The position numbers were made by a program, and so were the translations under genes. Positions 30,741 through 40,482 of a stretch of DNA of 64,000 bases are shown in pieces. The notes under the pieces were generated by a model. That model ran no database searches and was not told the origin of the DNA. It worked only from the letters and a program-made list of their open reading frames with translations. Location: positions 19,835 to 83,834 of the forward strand of contig SVAG01000005.1 in the NCBI GenBank assembly GCA_015059545.1. The letters are read 5' to 3'. The stretch is from Lactobacillales bacterium (GTDB lineage: Bacteria > Bacillota_I > Bacilli_A > RF39 > UBA660). Every line of letters begins with the position of its first letter. Positions within the stretch are counted from its first letter, which is position 1.

Positions 30741-32013
30741 ATTTCTTATTAACATATAATATTGTTTTATTATCAAAATTTAAATTATTTAAAAAATTAA
30801 TAAATTTATCATAACTTAAATTTTTATAATGTTGATAAATTTCATAATTGATTTTTTTATCTACAATAAGTGAATTCATTATAAAGGAATTTAAACTATA
30901 TATACTATCTGTCATATATATACAAGAACTAATAGCCGTTTTTTTCTTTCTATTAAATTCTTTTTCACTTATATTTATTTTTTTAAATTCTTCATCTATA
31001 AATTTTAATAATTTTTCTTGTTCTTCTGTTTCTCCTATTAATATCAATAATAAATGTTTATCTGTTTTTATTGTACAAAATTCTATATCTTTTGTTATTA
31101 TTCCTTCTTGTTTCATTCGTTCAGTAAATTCGGATGTAGATCCAAATTTTAAATCTGAAAATATTGCTACAAAATTATTTAATGTTCTTTCATCAATATC
31201 AATATTTTCAATATTAAATTTATATCCTATCAAAAGTTTAGGAATAGTAACATTATGATATAAAATTTCTTCTTTTAATGATACATCATCAGGTTCATCA
31301 TATTCTTTTAATTTAATCTTTGTAATTTCTTTAAATGTCTTTTTCTTTTGATTTTCTTTTATTATATTTATAACTTCTTCTGGTTTTACATTACCAGTTA
31401 CTACAACAAACATATTTTTAGGGTTATAAAATGTATTATAACAATTATATAAATCATCTTTTGTTATACTATTTATACTATCAATTGTACCAATTATAGG
31501 TATTTTTATAGGATGATTAACAAATGCATTATAAGTTATTTTTTCTACTGAACTTATTTCTTGATCATCTTGATACATTTTTATTTCTTGTTCAATTATA
31601 CCTTTTTCTTTTTCAACATTTTCATCTGTAAAATATGGTTCTCCAACAAAATCTAATAAATAATTTAAATTTTCTTCTAATTTTTCTTGTCCTACAAACA
31701 AATAGGTTGTTTTATAATTAGATGTATTAGCATTACAATCACTTCCAGTTTTACTATAAAAAGTAAATGGATCTATTCCGTCTTTTTGCTCAAATACTTT
31801 ATGTTCTAAAAAATGTGCAACTCCATCAGGTACTTTAATCATTTCACCATTAACTTCAAATTCATTTTGTATAGAACCATAATCTGTAGAAAAAGTAGCA
31901 TATATATTATTAACATCACATTTAGGAACTACAAATACTCTTAATCCATTTTCTAATACTTCACTATAAATATCTATATCTAAATTATTCAGAGTCTGTT
32001 TCTTCATTTTCAT
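30739..32013 (-). CDS. M16-family zinc peptidase (YmfH-like), catalytic partner
   Basis: 424 aa, cytoplasmic. The inverted zinc motif HxxEH is present as HFLEH (about residue 68), with the distal Glu in EKGIIEQEIKM (about 143). The second half repeats the M16 fold without the motif, as usual. It overlaps the preceding M16 gene by 29 nt, with a start preceded by AGAAGGG. B. subtilis YmfF and YmfH form the same kind of pair, an inactive plus an active member; this is the active one. Substrates are probably short peptides, by inference. Confidence 0.88.
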   Translation of the reverse strand: MKMKKQTLNNLDIDIYSEVLENGLRVFVVPKCDVNNIYATFSTDYGSIQNEFEVNGEMIKVPDGVAHFLEHKVFEQKDGIDPFTFYSKTGSDCNANTSNYKTTYLFVGQEKLEENLNYLLDFVGEPYFTDENVEKEKGIIEQEIKMYQDDQEISSVEKITYNAFVNHPIKIPIIGTIDSINSITKDDLYNCYNTFYNPKNMFVVVTGNVKPEEVINIIKENQKKKTFKEITKIKLKEYDEPDDVSLKEEILYHNVTIPKLLIGYKFNIENIDIDERTLNNFVAIFSDLKFGSTSEFTERMKQEGIITKDIEFCTIKTDKHLLLILIGETEEQEKLLKFIDEEFKKINISEKEFNRKKKTAISSCIYMTDSIYSLNSFIMNSLIVDKKINYEIYQHYKNLSYDKFINFLNNLNFDNKTILYVNKK

Positions 32014-33256
32014 TTGTCCCTTCTAATAAAAATATTGTATCCATTTCTACTTTTTGGCTTAAATTAATAATATCTTCTAAGGTTACCTTTTCTATATTCT
32101 TTATTCTATCATCAATTAAATCTAAGTTGGCATATTCATGTGATAAATAATTATTAATTATTGAAACCGGCGAATCTTCAATTTCTTTGCATCCACTTAT
32201 ATATATTTTTTTAGCTTCTTTTATTTCTTCTTTTGTTATATTTCCATTTTTAATACATTCTAATTGTTGTTTTATAAGACTAATTGTTTTATCATAATCA
32301 CTACTATTTATACCTGCTGTAATTGTTATTATTTTTGATAAAACTGATACTGTAGAATTTATATAATAGCATAGAGAATTTTCTTCTCTAACAACTTTAA
32401 ATAATTTAGAATTAGAACTTCCTCCTAAAATAAGTGAATATAAACTTACTACATATTTTAATTCAAAATCTGTCATATTTTTTATTTTAAGGCCTATAGA
32501 TAATTTACTTTGATTTGTATCAATCAATTCTCGCTTTTCTTGTTCTTCTTTTATTTCTAAATCTAAATAATGTGATATATTATCCTCAATTCTTATAGTA
32601 TCTGGTATATATTTATCAAATATTTCTTCATATGTATGATTTAAATTTCCAATTATAAATATATCAATCTTATCATTTTCTACAACAGATTTATAATAAT
32701 CATATAAATTTTCTTCTGTTATTTTATCTAAATCTTCCAGATATCCACAACTTCTATATGAAAGTGGTCCTTTATCCATTTCTTCATATAATCGAGTTAC
32801 ACTATATTTTTTAGTATTATCTTTTAAACTTTTAATATCATTTTCAACTGTTCTTTTTATTATATCAAAATATTCTTTATCAAATTTATTATTTATTATA
32901 TTTGGATTAAATATAAGCTCAAGTAAAAATTCAATCGATTTCTTATTCATTTCTTCTTCAGTATATTTTTCATTTAAAAAAGTTTCCTTAAATGAAATAA
33001 TATGATAATTACCTGATTTATGAGGATTAGAACTTACTCCTAAATCATATAATTCTTCTGTTTCAATTACTATATCTCTAGAAGTTTTATACTTTTTACT
33101 AGTATTAATCAGTAAATCATTTAATAAAGTTCTTATAGTTATTTCATCTTTTTTTATTTTTCTTTTAAAATTTATTTTTACATTAATAGTTTTAAATTTA
33201 TCAGTATTAATGATATGTAAATTATAATTTTTATTTTGCATTTTTTTATAATCCAT
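31985..33256 (-). CDS. M16-family peptidase-like protein lacking HxxEH (YmfF-like)
   Basis: 423 aa from the ATG at 33256, 3 nt after AAGGTGAT. It has the M16 fold pattern (FLLELIFNPNI, LYDLGVSSNPHKSGNY, SLILGGSSNSKLFKVVREENSLCY split over the two halves), but no HxxEH at the expected position near residue 60. It is therefore likely the non-catalytic half of a heterodimer with the next gene. Both are at the end of the long ruvAB operon. Confidence 0.82.
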   Translation of the reverse strand: MDYKKMQNKNYNLHIINTDKFKTINVKINFKRKIKKDEITIRTLLNDLLINTSKKYKTSRDIVIETEELYDLGVSSNPHKSGNYHIISFKETFLNEKYTEEEMNKKSIEFLLELIFNPNIINNKFDKEYFDIIKRTVENDIKSLKDNTKKYSVTRLYEEMDKGPLSYRSCGYLEDLDKITEENLYDYYKSVVENDKIDIFIIGNLNHTYEEIFDKYIPDTIRIEDNISHYLDLEIKEEQEKRELIDTNQSKLSIGLKIKNMTDFELKYVVSLYSLILGGSSNSKLFKVVREENSLCYYINSTVSVLSKIITITAGINSSDYDKTISLIKQQLECIKNGNITKEEIKEAKKIYISGCKEIEDSPVSIINNYLSHEYANLDLIDDRIKNIEKVTLEDIINLSQKVEMDTIFLLEGTNENEETDSE

Positions 33257-33283
33257 TTTATCACCTTTTTTTATTATATCCAC

Positions 33284-33994
33284 TTAATTCATTTTTATTG
33301 CAGAATCTAGTGCTAAAGTGATCATTTCATTAAAACTAGTTTGTCTTTGTTCACTTGTTGTTTCTTCATGTGTTATAAAACTATCTGAAATAGTAAGTAA
33401 ACATGTTGCTTTTTTATTTAATACTTTAGCATTGTGAAATAAAGCAAATGATTCCATTTCTACTGCTTTTACTCCATATTTTTCGACTAATTCTGGATAT
33501 TTATTATTTTCTTTATAAAAAACATCACTACTATGTATTCTTTCAACAAATAATTTTTTATTTGTTTCTTTAGCTGTTTCTACTATTATATTATTTAATT
33601 CATCATTTGAAGATAAAATATTATCTTCACAATCATTTTGTGTTTTTGCAAAACTTGATTCTGAATAACAACTATCTACAAGTACTACATCATATATGTT
33701 TAAATCACTAACATATGACCCTGCAGATCCTACTCTAATAATATTTTCTACATCATAAAATTTAAATAATTCATACGAATAAATACCAATACTTGGCATT
33801 CCCATTCCACTTGCCATTACTGTTACTTCTTCTCCTTTATATGTTCCAGTATATGCAAACATTCCTCTAACATTATTAACTAATTTATAATTTTCTAAAT
33901 AAGTTTCAGCTATATATTTTGCTCTTAATGGATCTCCTGGCATTAAAACTGTTTTTGCTATTTCTCCTTTTTTTGCTTCAATATGTGGTGTCAT
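33284..33994 (-). CDS. deoD: Purine nucleoside phosphorylase, DeoD type
   Basis: 236 aa, full length for the hexameric class. It splits purine (deoxy)nucleosides with phosphate in salvage. MPGDPLRAKYIAETYLE (about 19), IRVGSAGSY (about 85), VEMESFALF (about 180) and the catalytic Asp in TISDSF (about 203) are present. Its start overlaps the miaA stop by 4 nt (ATGA). Confidence 0.96.
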   Translation of the reverse strand: MTPHIEAKKGEIAKTVLMPGDPLRAKYIAETYLENYKLVNNVRGMFAYTGTYKGEEVTVMASGMGMPSIGIYSYELFKFYDVENIIRVGSAGSYVSDLNIYDVVLVDSCYSESSFAKTQNDCEDNILSSNDELNNIIVETAKETNKKLFVERIHSSDVFYKENNKYPELVEKYGVKAVEMESFALFHNAKVLNKKATCLLTISDSFITHEETTSEQRQTSFNEMITLALDSAIKMN

Positions 33995-34875
33995 AAATTA
34001 CCTCCTATAAACTTTTTAATTTCTTCCACTGTTTTATTAAAATCTTCATAATTTGTATTAAACCAATTTATTTTCATTTGATTATTAAACCATGTATATT
34101 GTTTTTTAGCATATCTTCTACTTCGTTGTTTTATTAATTCTAAACATTCTTCTAAATTGCTTTCTTTTTCAAAATATGGAAATAATTCTTTATAACCAAT
34201 TGGTGTTAATACTGCTTTTGTTTTTATATTTGTATCATATATTTTTTTGGCTTCAATAAGTAAACCATTATTTACCATAATATCTACTCTTTTATTAATT
34301 CTATCATATAAATTTTCTCTATCTGTAGTAAGACCAATAAATACTACATCATAAAGTAATTTATCTGTTTTTTCTTTAGAACTAATTGCTTCATTATTTG
34401 AATAATAGTAATCTAAAGCTCTTTCTACTCTTTTTCTATTATTAACATGGATTTCTGTATTAGGATCAATACTTAATAATTTTTTATATAATTCTTCATT
34501 TGTATAGTTACTATAGTCTTGTTTTATAGTTTCTTCTTCAAATTTATAATCATATAAACAAGCTTTTATATAAAGACCTGTTCCTCCAACTAATATAGGT
34601 GTTTTATCATTTTTTATTAATTCTTCTATTTTACTTCTTGCATCACGCTGATAATCATAAACAGTATAGTCTTCTGTTATTTCTTTTATATCAAATAAGT
34701 GATGTTTAATATTTTCTTTTTCTTCTTCTGTTACTTTTGCAGTTGCAATATCTAATCCTTTATATACTTGTGTTGAATCTGCATTTATAATTTCACCATT
34801 ATAAACTTTTGCAAGTTCAATACTTAATTTTGTTTTTCCTACTCCTGTAGGTCCAACAATACAAATTACTTTCAT
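33991..34875 (-). CDS. miaA: tRNA dimethylallyltransferase MiaA
   Basis: 294 aa. It adds dimethylallyl to A37 of tRNAs reading UNN codons. The P-loop GPTGVGKTKLS (8-18), DSTQVYKGLDIATAK (33-47), and VGGTGLYIKA (about 98) are diagnostic. It lies 3 nt after the HExxH gene. Confidence 0.97.
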   Translation of the reverse strand: MKVICIVGPTGVGKTKLSIELAKVYNGEIINADSTQVYKGLDIATAKVTEEEKENIKHHLFDIKEITEDYTVYDYQRDARSKIEELIKNDKTPILVGGTGLYIKACLYDYKFEEETIKQDYSNYTNEELYKKLLSIDPNTEIHVNNRKRVERALDYYYSNNEAISSKEKTDKLLYDVVFIGLTTDRENLYDRINKRVDIMVNNGLLIEAKKIYDTNIKTKAVLTPIGYKELFPYFEKESNLEECLELIKQRSRRYAKKQYTWFNNQMKINWFNTNYEDFNKTVEEIKKFIGGNL

Positions 34876-34878
34876 AAA

Positions 34879-35835
34879 TCACCTACTTTTTATATATTTT
34901 TTATAACATCGTTCTAATTTTTCATATGTATCATCATGAAAATCCCAACCATTACATTTTATTTCTAAATAATCCAAAACTTGCCCAAACTTATAATTTT
35001 TTAATTCTTGATTAAGTTCAAACAATTCATTAATATTATTTTTATTATTTTTTATTCTATCATACATATAAGTTGCTAATAAAGTACCTAATATATAAGT
35101 TTGTTCAACATCTATAGTTAAATCTTCTAATTCAACAATTTTTTGAATTGAAAACGATAAATCACTACCATAATTACCAGGATATGTTTCAATCAAATCC
35201 ATAATATCAGCTACATCTATATAATTATTCTCTAAATATTTTAATACTAATTTTATATTAAAATCTAATTCTATTGCTTTTGATTTAACACAATACAATG
35301 AGTGATTCATGGATGTTCTAGCATCTTTTACTTTATTAGCTACTAAATAATCTTCTAATAACATTTCTCCTAATAAAGATATTCCTTCTGTACAAAACAT
35401 TCTAGCAATACTTTTATGTTTTTCATCCGCATTTATATCATGAAAAAGTTCATGAATAATTGCAAATGCATCTTCCAATGTACCTCTCAAAGGAATATAT
35501 ATTATTCTGTTATTATAAATTTCATCATATTCACTAAACGCACCATCATTATATTTTTCTTTATTATTATCAAATATTATAGAACCATCTTCTTTTCTAA
35601 TTTCATAATATTCTCTATAAGATGGATTCAATTCTTCTAAAAAATTTGTTACCAATTTATCTATTTCTTTAAATGAATATTTTTTTATAAATTTAAAATT
35701 ATCTTTTCTATCTTTTACATTAATTATAATATTTGATAAAGTTGAAATTAATTTAAATTCTTCATAACCTTTAGCCCCTGAACATATAACATAATTTTTT
35801 GTTGCTTCACTTATTATTTCAAATTCTTTTGTCAT
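34879..35835 (-). CDS. Putative HExxH metalloprotein between queA and miaA
   Basis: 318 aa, no signal peptide or membrane segment, so cytoplasmic. A zincin motif HELFHD lies at about residue 127 within a hydrophobic helix ([13 protein letters not shown]). About 25 residues on, [16 protein letters not shown] supplies acidic residues that could give the third zinc ligand, as in gluzincin/ImmA-type folds. The N-terminal third is predicted mixed; the C-terminal half helical. It overlaps queA by 4 nt (ATGA). I recognise no named family. Its position among tRNA modification and recombination genes suggests a housekeeping protease, which is inference. Confidence 0.6.
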   Translation of the reverse strand: MTKEFEIISEATKNYVICSGAKGYEEFKLISTLSNIIINVKDRKDNFKFIKKYSFKEIDKLVTNFLEELNPSYREYYEIRKEDGSIIFDNNKEKYNDGAFSEYDEIYNNRIIYIPLRGTLEDAFAIIHELFHDINADEKHKSIARMFCTEGISLLGEMLLEDYLVANKVKDARTSMNHSLYCVKSKAIELDFNIKLVLKYLENNYIDVADIMDLIETYPGNYGSDLSFSIQKIVELEDLTIDVEQTYILGTLLATYMYDRIKNNKNNINELFELNQELKNYKFGQVLDYLEIKCNGWDFHDDTYEKLERCYKKYIKSR

Positions 35836-36857
35836 TTTATAAACATAGAATCTCCAAACGAGAAGAATCTATACTCTTCCTTTATAGCTTCATTATAAGC
35901 ATTCATTATATTATCTTTTCCGGCTAAGGCACTAACTAACATAACAAGTGTTGATTTAGGAAGATGAAAATTAGTTATAAGTGAATTAACTGCTTTAAAT
36001 TCATATCCTGGATATATAAATATTTCTGTCCATCCTGAACATTCTCTAAATTCACCATATAAATTCATTATAGTTTCTAATGTTCTAGTCGATGTTGTTC
36101 CAACACTAATAATTCTTCTATTTTCTTGTTTTGCTTTATTTAAAATATCTGCTGTTTCTTTACTCATTACATAAAATTCACTATGCATTTTATGTTTTGT
36201 TACATCTTCTACATTAACTGGTCTAAATGTTCCAAGTCCTACATGTAAAGTTACGTAAGCTACATTTATACCTTTTTCTTCTATTTTACTTATTAATTCT
36301 TTTGTAAAATGAAGACCTGCTGTTGGAGCAGCTGCACTACCTATATTTTTAGCATATACTGTTTGATATCTATCTTTATCTTCTAATTTTTCATGTATAT
36401 ATGGTGGAAGTGGCATTTCTCCAAGTGAATCTAATATTTCATATAAAATACCTTCATACTTAAGTTCAAATACTCTTATACCTTCTTCTTTTATTTCTGT
36501 ACATATTGCTTTAAGTCTTCCATCACCAAAAGATACTACTGTACCTAATTTAATTCTTTTAGCTGGTTTTGTTAAACATTCCCAACTATTTTCTCCTAAT
36601 TCTTTCAACATTAATATTTCTATTACAGCATTTGTATCTTCTTTTACACCATAAAGTCTAGCAGGTATTACCTTAGTATCATTAAGAACTAAAGTATCTC
36701 CTTCATTTAAATAATTTATTATTTCATTAAAATGTTTATGTTCTATATTACCAGTTTCTTTATCTAAAACTAACATACGTGATTCATCTCTATTTTTAAT
36801 AGGTGTTTGCGCAATTAATCTTTCTGGTAATTCAAAATCAAAATCATCTGTTTTCAT
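35832..36857 (-). CDS. queA: S-adenosylmethionine:tRNA ribosyltransferase-isomerase QueA
   Basis: 341 aa, full length. It transfers the ribosyl part of SAM to 7-aminomethyl-deazaguanine at the tRNA wobble position, making epoxyqueuosine. [12 protein letters not shown] at the N-terminus, [11 protein letters not shown] (about 183), and [10 protein letters not shown] (about 207) are diagnostic. It follows ruvB by 4 nt; the ruvAB-queA order is common in Firmicutes. Confidence 0.97.
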   Translation of the reverse strand: MKTDDFDFELPERLIAQTPIKNRDESRMLVLDKETGNIEHKHFNEIINYLNEGDTLVLNDTKVIPARLYGVKEDTNAVIEILMLKELGENSWECLTKPAKRIKLGTVVSFGDGRLKAICTEIKEEGIRVFELKYEGILYEILDSLGEMPLPPYIHEKLEDKDRYQTVYAKNIGSAAAPTAGLHFTKELISKIEEKGINVAYVTLHVGLGTFRPVNVEDVTKHKMHSEFYVMSKETADILNKAKQENRRIISVGTTSTRTLETIMNLYGEFRECSGWTEIFIYPGYEFKAVNSLITNFHLPKSTLVMLVSALAGKDNIMNAYNEAIKEEYRFFSFGDSMFIK

Positions 36858-36861
36858 TTAA

Positions 36862-37860
36862 TCACTTACTTTCTTTTGGAATTCCTAGATGTTCATATGC
36901 TTTTTCTGTTACAACTCTACCTCTACTTGTTCTTTTAAGTAATCCTGTTTGTAATAAATATGGTTCATATACATCTTCTATTGTTGTTTGTTCTTCTCCA
37001 ATTGATGAAGCAATTGCTTCTATACCAACTGGTCCTCCATTAAATCTTTCAATTATTGCTTTAAGTAAATTATGATCTGTATCATCAAGTCCTAATTTAT
37101 CAACTTTAAGTCTATCTAATGCTTGTTTAGTAACTTCTAAATTAATTACTCCATCATTCATTACATAAGCAAAATCTCTAACTCTTTTAAATAAACGATT
37201 GGCAATTCTAGGTGTACCTCTACTTCTTCTAGCAAGTTCTATAGCTGCATCATCTTCAATTGGTGTATCAAGTACTCTAGAAGTTCTTTTAACTATTTCT
37301 TTTAATTCATCTACTGTATAAAATTGTAATTTAGATATAATTCCAAATCTATCTCTAAGAGGACTTGTTAAATCTCCTGCACGAGTAGTTGCTCCTACTA
37401 GTGTAAATGGTGGTAAGTCAATTCTTATATTTCTACTTGTTGAATCACTACCAACTATTATATCTAATTTAAAATCCTCCATTGCTGGATATAATATTTC
37501 TTCTATATATCTTGGTATTCTATGAATTTCATCGATAAATAAAACATCACCTTCTTCTAATGTCGAAAGGATAGCTGCTAAATCTCCTGCTTTTTCTATA
37601 GAAGGTCCACTTGCGGTTTTAATATTTGTACCAAGTTCATTTGCTATTATATATGAAAGTGTTGTTTTACCAAGTCCTGGTGGACCATAAAGTAATACAT
37701 GATCTAAAGATTCATCTCTCATTTTAGCTGCTTTTATAAATATATTTAAATTTTCTTTTACTTCTGTTTGACCAATATATTCATCTATACTATCTGGTCT
37801 TATAGAACTTTCAAATGTATCTTCTTCAAGTTCATGATTTGTTATAATTCTTTCATCCAT
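36862..37860 (-). CDS. ruvB: Holliday junction branch migration helicase RuvB
   Basis: 332 aa. It is the AAA+ motor of the RuvAB complex. Walker [12 protein letters not shown] (about 60), Walker B FIDEIHR (about 106), sensor GATTRAG (about 153) and the C-terminal winged helix with GVEAIAS-like [10 protein letters not shown] are present. It lies 8 nt after ruvA under the same LexA-like controlled promoter. Confidence 0.98.
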   Translation of the reverse strand: MDERIITNHELEEDTFESSIRPDSIDEYIGQTEVKENLNIFIKAAKMRDESLDHVLLYGPPGLGKTTLSYIIANELGTNIKTASGPSIEKAGDLAAILSTLEEGDVLFIDEIHRIPRYIEEILYPAMEDFKLDIIVGSDSTSRNIRIDLPPFTLVGATTRAGDLTSPLRDRFGIISKLQFYTVDELKEIVKRTSRVLDTPIEDDAAIELARRSRGTPRIANRLFKRVRDFAYVMNDGVINLEVTKQALDRLKVDKLGLDDTDHNLLKAIIERFNGGPVGIEAIASSIGEEQTTIEDVYEPYLLQTGLLKRTSRGRVVTEKAYEHLGIPKESK

Positions 37861-37868
37861 TTAATCAC

Positions 37869-38417
37869 CTACTTAAGTAATAATTTCAATGCTTCTTTTA
37901 TTTGATTTTCTATTTTATCTTCTTTTATATTTGGAAGAATTTTCTTAACATCTTGTTTTTTATAACCTAATGCTTCTAATGCTTCTACTAATTCTTCATT
38001 ATTATCTACTTTTTCATTTTCACTTGTAATTAATTTACCTTTTAAATCTAATATTATTTGACGGGCTACTTTATCTCCAATTTTTGGGAATTTCTTTAAG
38101 TAATTAACATCACTTTTTTCAATAGCTTCAATAACATCATTTATATTGTTAGTTGCAATTATTGGTAATGCCATTTTAGGCCCTAACCCTTTTACATCAA
38201 TCAATTTTAAAAATAATTCTTTTTCTTCTTTTGATTTAAAACCATATAAAGAAATTTCATCTTCTTTTACATTTTGATAAATATATATTTTATAATCTTC
38301 ATTTATATTAAATGAATAAGGACTTGCTGTAAAAACTAAATAACCTATATTATTATTTTCTAAAATTATATAATTACTTTCTATTTCTGTTACTTTACCT
38401 TTTATATAACCATACAT
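37869..38417 (-). CDS. ruvA: Holliday junction DNA-binding protein RuvA
   Basis: 182 aa from the ATG at 38417, 5 nt after AGGTGAT; the upstream in-frame start adds 11 residues before the family's MYGYIKG start. The OB-fold domain, helix-hairpin-helix repeats (LIDVKGLGPKMALPII and LKKFPKIGDKVARQI) and C-terminal domain III (VEALEALGYK) are visible. First gene of an apparently eight-gene operon. Confidence 0.96.
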   Translation of the reverse strand: MYGYIKGKVTEIESNYIILENNNIGYLVFTASPYSFNINEDYKIYIYQNVKEDEISLYGFKSKEEKELFLKLIDVKGLGPKMALPIIATNNINDVIEAIEKSDVNYLKKFPKIGDKVARQIILDLKGKLITSENEKVDNNEELVEALEALGYKKQDVKKILPNIKEDKIENQIKEALKLLLK

Positions 38418-38487
38418 AAAATCACCTATCTCAATTATACCATAAATCACTTTAATTCTTTAATGAAACAAATGATTTACTATAAAA

Positions 38488-38516
38488 ATTATATCCAACG
38501 AACAATTGTTTGTCAA
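38488..38516 (-). promoter_or_regulatory. Consensus promoter of the ruvAB operon
   Basis: Minus strand TTGACA (38511-38516), 17 bp, TATAAT (38488-38493): a full match to consensus. A second candidate, extended -10 TGGTATAAT, lies nearer ruvA at about 38434-38442, without a good -35. Confidence 0.85.
38499..38512. promoter_or_regulatory. LexA/DinR-like SOS box in the ruvAB promoter
   Basis: CGAACAATTGTTTG matches the Gram-positive LexA box (CGAACnnnnGTTCG-type) at all but one arm position. It fills the spacer and touches the -35 of the promoter, a position where LexA would block RNA polymerase. ruvAB is SOS-controlled in many bacteria, which supports the reading. Confidence 0.7.
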
Positions 38517-38519
38517 CAA

Positions 38520-38546
38520 TAAAATAACAAATACTTTTTGTATTTG
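38520..38546 (-). terminator. Terminator of cysS
   Basis: Minus strand CAAATAC/GTATTTG stem with a 5-nt loop, then a T-rich tract, just after the stop codon and before the ruvAB promoter. Confidence 0.7.
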
Positions 38547-39947
38547 CTATTTTAATTCATATATAGTTCCTTCTCTTGTATCTTTTATTAAGATTCCTTT
38601 TTCTTCTAACTCATTTCTTATTTGATCTGCTAAAGCATAATCTTTATTTTGTTTTGCTTCATTTCTTTTATTTATCATTGAATTAATGTATTCTAATAAT
38701 TCACTATCTACTTCTACTTTTTCTTCTTTTAATAAATCAAGTGATAACACTTTATCAAAATCTTCTATTAAATAAAGTTTAGTAGTATCATTAACATCAT
38801 CTTTTAATAAATCATATATTACTGTTAAAGCAAGCGATGTATTTAAATCATTTTCTAATGCTTCTTTAAATTTATTTTTATATTCTTCTGTTTTTACATT
38901 ATCTAATTCTTTATTTAAATTTTTATTTAAACTTTTAATTTTATTTTTAAGTTTTTGATAAGAATTACGTGCTTGATCTAATGCATCATAACTAAATACT
39001 AACACTTTTCTATATGATGAATTTAAACACATAAATCTATAATGAATTGGTGAATATCCTTTTTCTTCTAATAATGATACTGTTAAAAATTCTCCTTTTG
39101 ATTTACTCATTTTACCTGTTTCATCATTTAAGTATTCACCATGTACCCAATAACTACACCATTTATGACCTAAATAGGATTCTGATTGAGCTATTTCATT
39201 TGTATGATGTGGAAATATATTATCTATTCCACCACAATGTATATCTAAATATTCTCCTAGGTTTTTAATACTTATTCCAGAACATTCTATATGCCAACCA
39301 GGATATCCTACTCCCCATGGACTATCCCATTTAAGTTCTTGATCATCAAATTTTGATTTAGTAAACCAAAGTACAAAGTCAGCTTGATTCTTTTTACTTA
39401 AATCTTCTTCTACACCTTCTCTTACACCTACAACCATTTCATCTACATTATGATTTGTAAGTTTATAATAATCTTCTAATTTAGATGTATCAAAATAAAC
39501 ATTACCACCACTTATATATGCATATTCATCTTTTAATAGTTTTTCTACTATATTAATATACATATCAATATTATCAGTTGCTTTTGATACGATTTCTGGC
39601 CATTTAATATTTAATTTTTCTGTATCTTTTTTAAACTCATTTGTATAATAATCTGCTATTTCTAAAACAGTTTTGTGTTCTCTTTTAGCTCCTTTTAACA
39701 TTTTATCTTCGCCACTATCTGAATCACTTGTAAGATGTCCAACATCTGTTATATTCATACATCTTTTTACATTATATCCAATATAATTCAATGTTTTTTC
39801 TAAAACATCTTCAAAGATATATGTTCTAAGATTACCTATATGTGCATAATGATATACTGTAGGACCACATGTATACATAGTAACACAATCTTTATTATTA
39901 GGAATAAACTCTTCAACTGTTCTTGTTAATGTATTATATAATTTCAT
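38547..39947 (-). CDS. cysS: Cysteinyl-tRNA synthetase
   Basis: 466 aa, full length. The HIGH motif is HIGN in [14 protein letters not shown] (about 32), and the zinc ligands include CGPTVY and the C of [13 protein letters not shown] lies near residue 268. The C-terminal anticodon-binding part ends [21 protein letters not shown]-18-TATAAT promoter (39966-39995, minus strand) precedes it; no T-box fits in the short leader. Confidence 0.98.
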   Translation of the reverse strand: MKLYNTLTRTVEEFIPNNKDCVTMYTCGPTVYHYAHIGNLRTYIFEDVLEKTLNYIGYNVKRCMNITDVGHLTSDSDSGEDKMLKGAKREHKTVLEIADYYTNEFKKDTEKLNIKWPEIVSKATDNIDMYINIVEKLLKDEYAYISGGNVYFDTSKLEDYYKLTNHNVDEMVVGVREGVEEDLSKKNQADFVLWFTKSKFDDQELKWDSPWGVGYPGWHIECSGISIKNLGEYLDIHCGGIDNIFPHHTNEIAQSESYLGHKWCSYWVHGEYLNDETGKMSKSKGEFLTVSLLEEKGYSPIHYRFMCLNSSYRKVLVFSYDALDQARNSYQKLKNKIKSLNKNLNKELDNVKTEEYKNKFKEALENDLNTSLALTVIYDLLKDDVNDTTKLYLIEDFDKVLSLDLLKEEKVEVDSELLEYINSMINKRNEAKQNKDYALADQIRNELEEKGILIKDTREGTIYELK

Positions 39948-39965
39948 AAAATCACATCCTAGTTA

Positions 39966-39995
39966 ATTATAACATAATAAAAACTATATATTCAA
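39966..39995 (-). promoter_or_regulatory. Promoter of cysS
   Basis: Minus strand TTGAAT (39990-39995), 18 bp, TATAAT (39966-39971) with TGT before the -10. Confidence 0.6.
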
Positions 39996-40023
39996 ATAAA
40001 TTTGAATTTTTTTAAATTTTGTA

Positions 40024-40052
40024 TTGCATAATTTTTTTTAATATGTTATTAT
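40024..40052 (+). promoter_or_regulatory. Promoter of the tRNA pair
   Basis: TTGCAT (40024-40029), 17 bp, TATTAT (40047-40052) with TGT before it, 17 bp upstream of the first tRNA. Confidence 0.65.
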
Positions 40053-40069
40053 TAATAAGTAATGTGTAT

Positions 40070-40146
40070 GGACCTTTAGCTCAGTTGGTTAGAGCATCCG
40101 GCTCATAACCGGACGGTCGTAGGTTCGAGTCCTACAAGGTCCACCA
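40070..40146 (+). tRNA. tRNA with CAT anticodon (elongator Met, or Ile2 if lysidine-modified)
   Basis: 77 nt with encoded CCA. The acceptor GGACCTT/AAGGTCC, D-arm, anticodon stem TCCGG/CCGGA with loop CTCATAA (anticodon 40104-40106) and T-arm GTAGG/CCTAC are all perfect. The first base pairs G-C, so it is not the initiator. The acceptor and T-arm resemble, from memory, Bacillus tRNA-Ile2 (CAU), which TilS converts to read AUA; Met cannot be excluded by sequence alone. Confidence 0.95.
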
Positions 40147-40157
40147 TTTTTTTAATT

Positions 40158-40242
40158 GCAGGTGTGGCGAAATTGGCAGACGCGCTAGACTTAGGATCTA
40201 GTGTCTTACGACATGGGGGTTCAAGTCCCTTCACCTGCACCA
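40158..40242 (+). tRNA. tRNA-Leu (TAG anticodon)
   Basis: 85 nt with encoded CCA. Acceptor GCAGGTG/CACCTGC, anticodon loop CTTAGGA (anticodon TAG at 40192-40194), and a long class II variable arm. It lies 11 nt after the CAT tRNA and is co-transcribed. Confidence 0.95.
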
Positions 40243-40253
40243 AAAAAATAAGA

Positions 40254-40276
40254 AAAAGGCTTTAAGCCTTTTTTAT
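40254..40276 (+). terminator. Terminator of the tRNA pair
   Basis: AAAAGGCTT/AAGCCTTTT hairpin with a T-run, 12 nt after tRNA-Leu. Confidence 0.85.
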
Positions 40277-40282
40277 TTTTTA

Positions 40283-40398
40283 TTCGAACCCTTCCCGTCC
40301 GGTTATGAACAAAGTTATTTCATATTATGAAGTAAAAAAAATACCATACACATTAATTAAGTCTTTTCTAAAAAAATTATGATACAAAATAAAAAAAG
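40283..40398 (-). pseudogene. Decayed inverted copy of the tRNA(CAT) transcription unit
   Basis: On the minus strand 40345-40283 reads like the tRNA above: TCATAACCGGACGG is shared exactly with its anticodon arm, and GGTTCGA with its T-loop. The acceptor, D-arm and 3' end are lost and replaced by AT-rich sequence including a short palindrome (40319-40331). Upstream (40345-40398) it also shares the leader block TTAAT..AATGTGTATGG and the promoter block ATTTTGTAT..CATAATTTTTTT with the real tRNA's 5' flank. So the whole unit, promoter included, was copied in inverse orientation and decayed. The rest of 40399-40455 shows nothing else. Confidence 0.65.
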
Positions 40399-40455
40399 AT
40401 AAGATTGAAAAACTCTTTAATAAAACCTACTCTTTTACTTATGATAATTGTTATA

Positions 40456-40482
40456 TATAAAAAAGACCAATGGTCTTTTTTT
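40456..40482 (-). terminator. Terminator of the P-loop protein gene
   Basis: AAAAGACCA/TGGTCTTTT hairpin with T-runs on both strands, placed at the stop codon; mainly serves the minus-strand gene. Confidence 0.85.
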
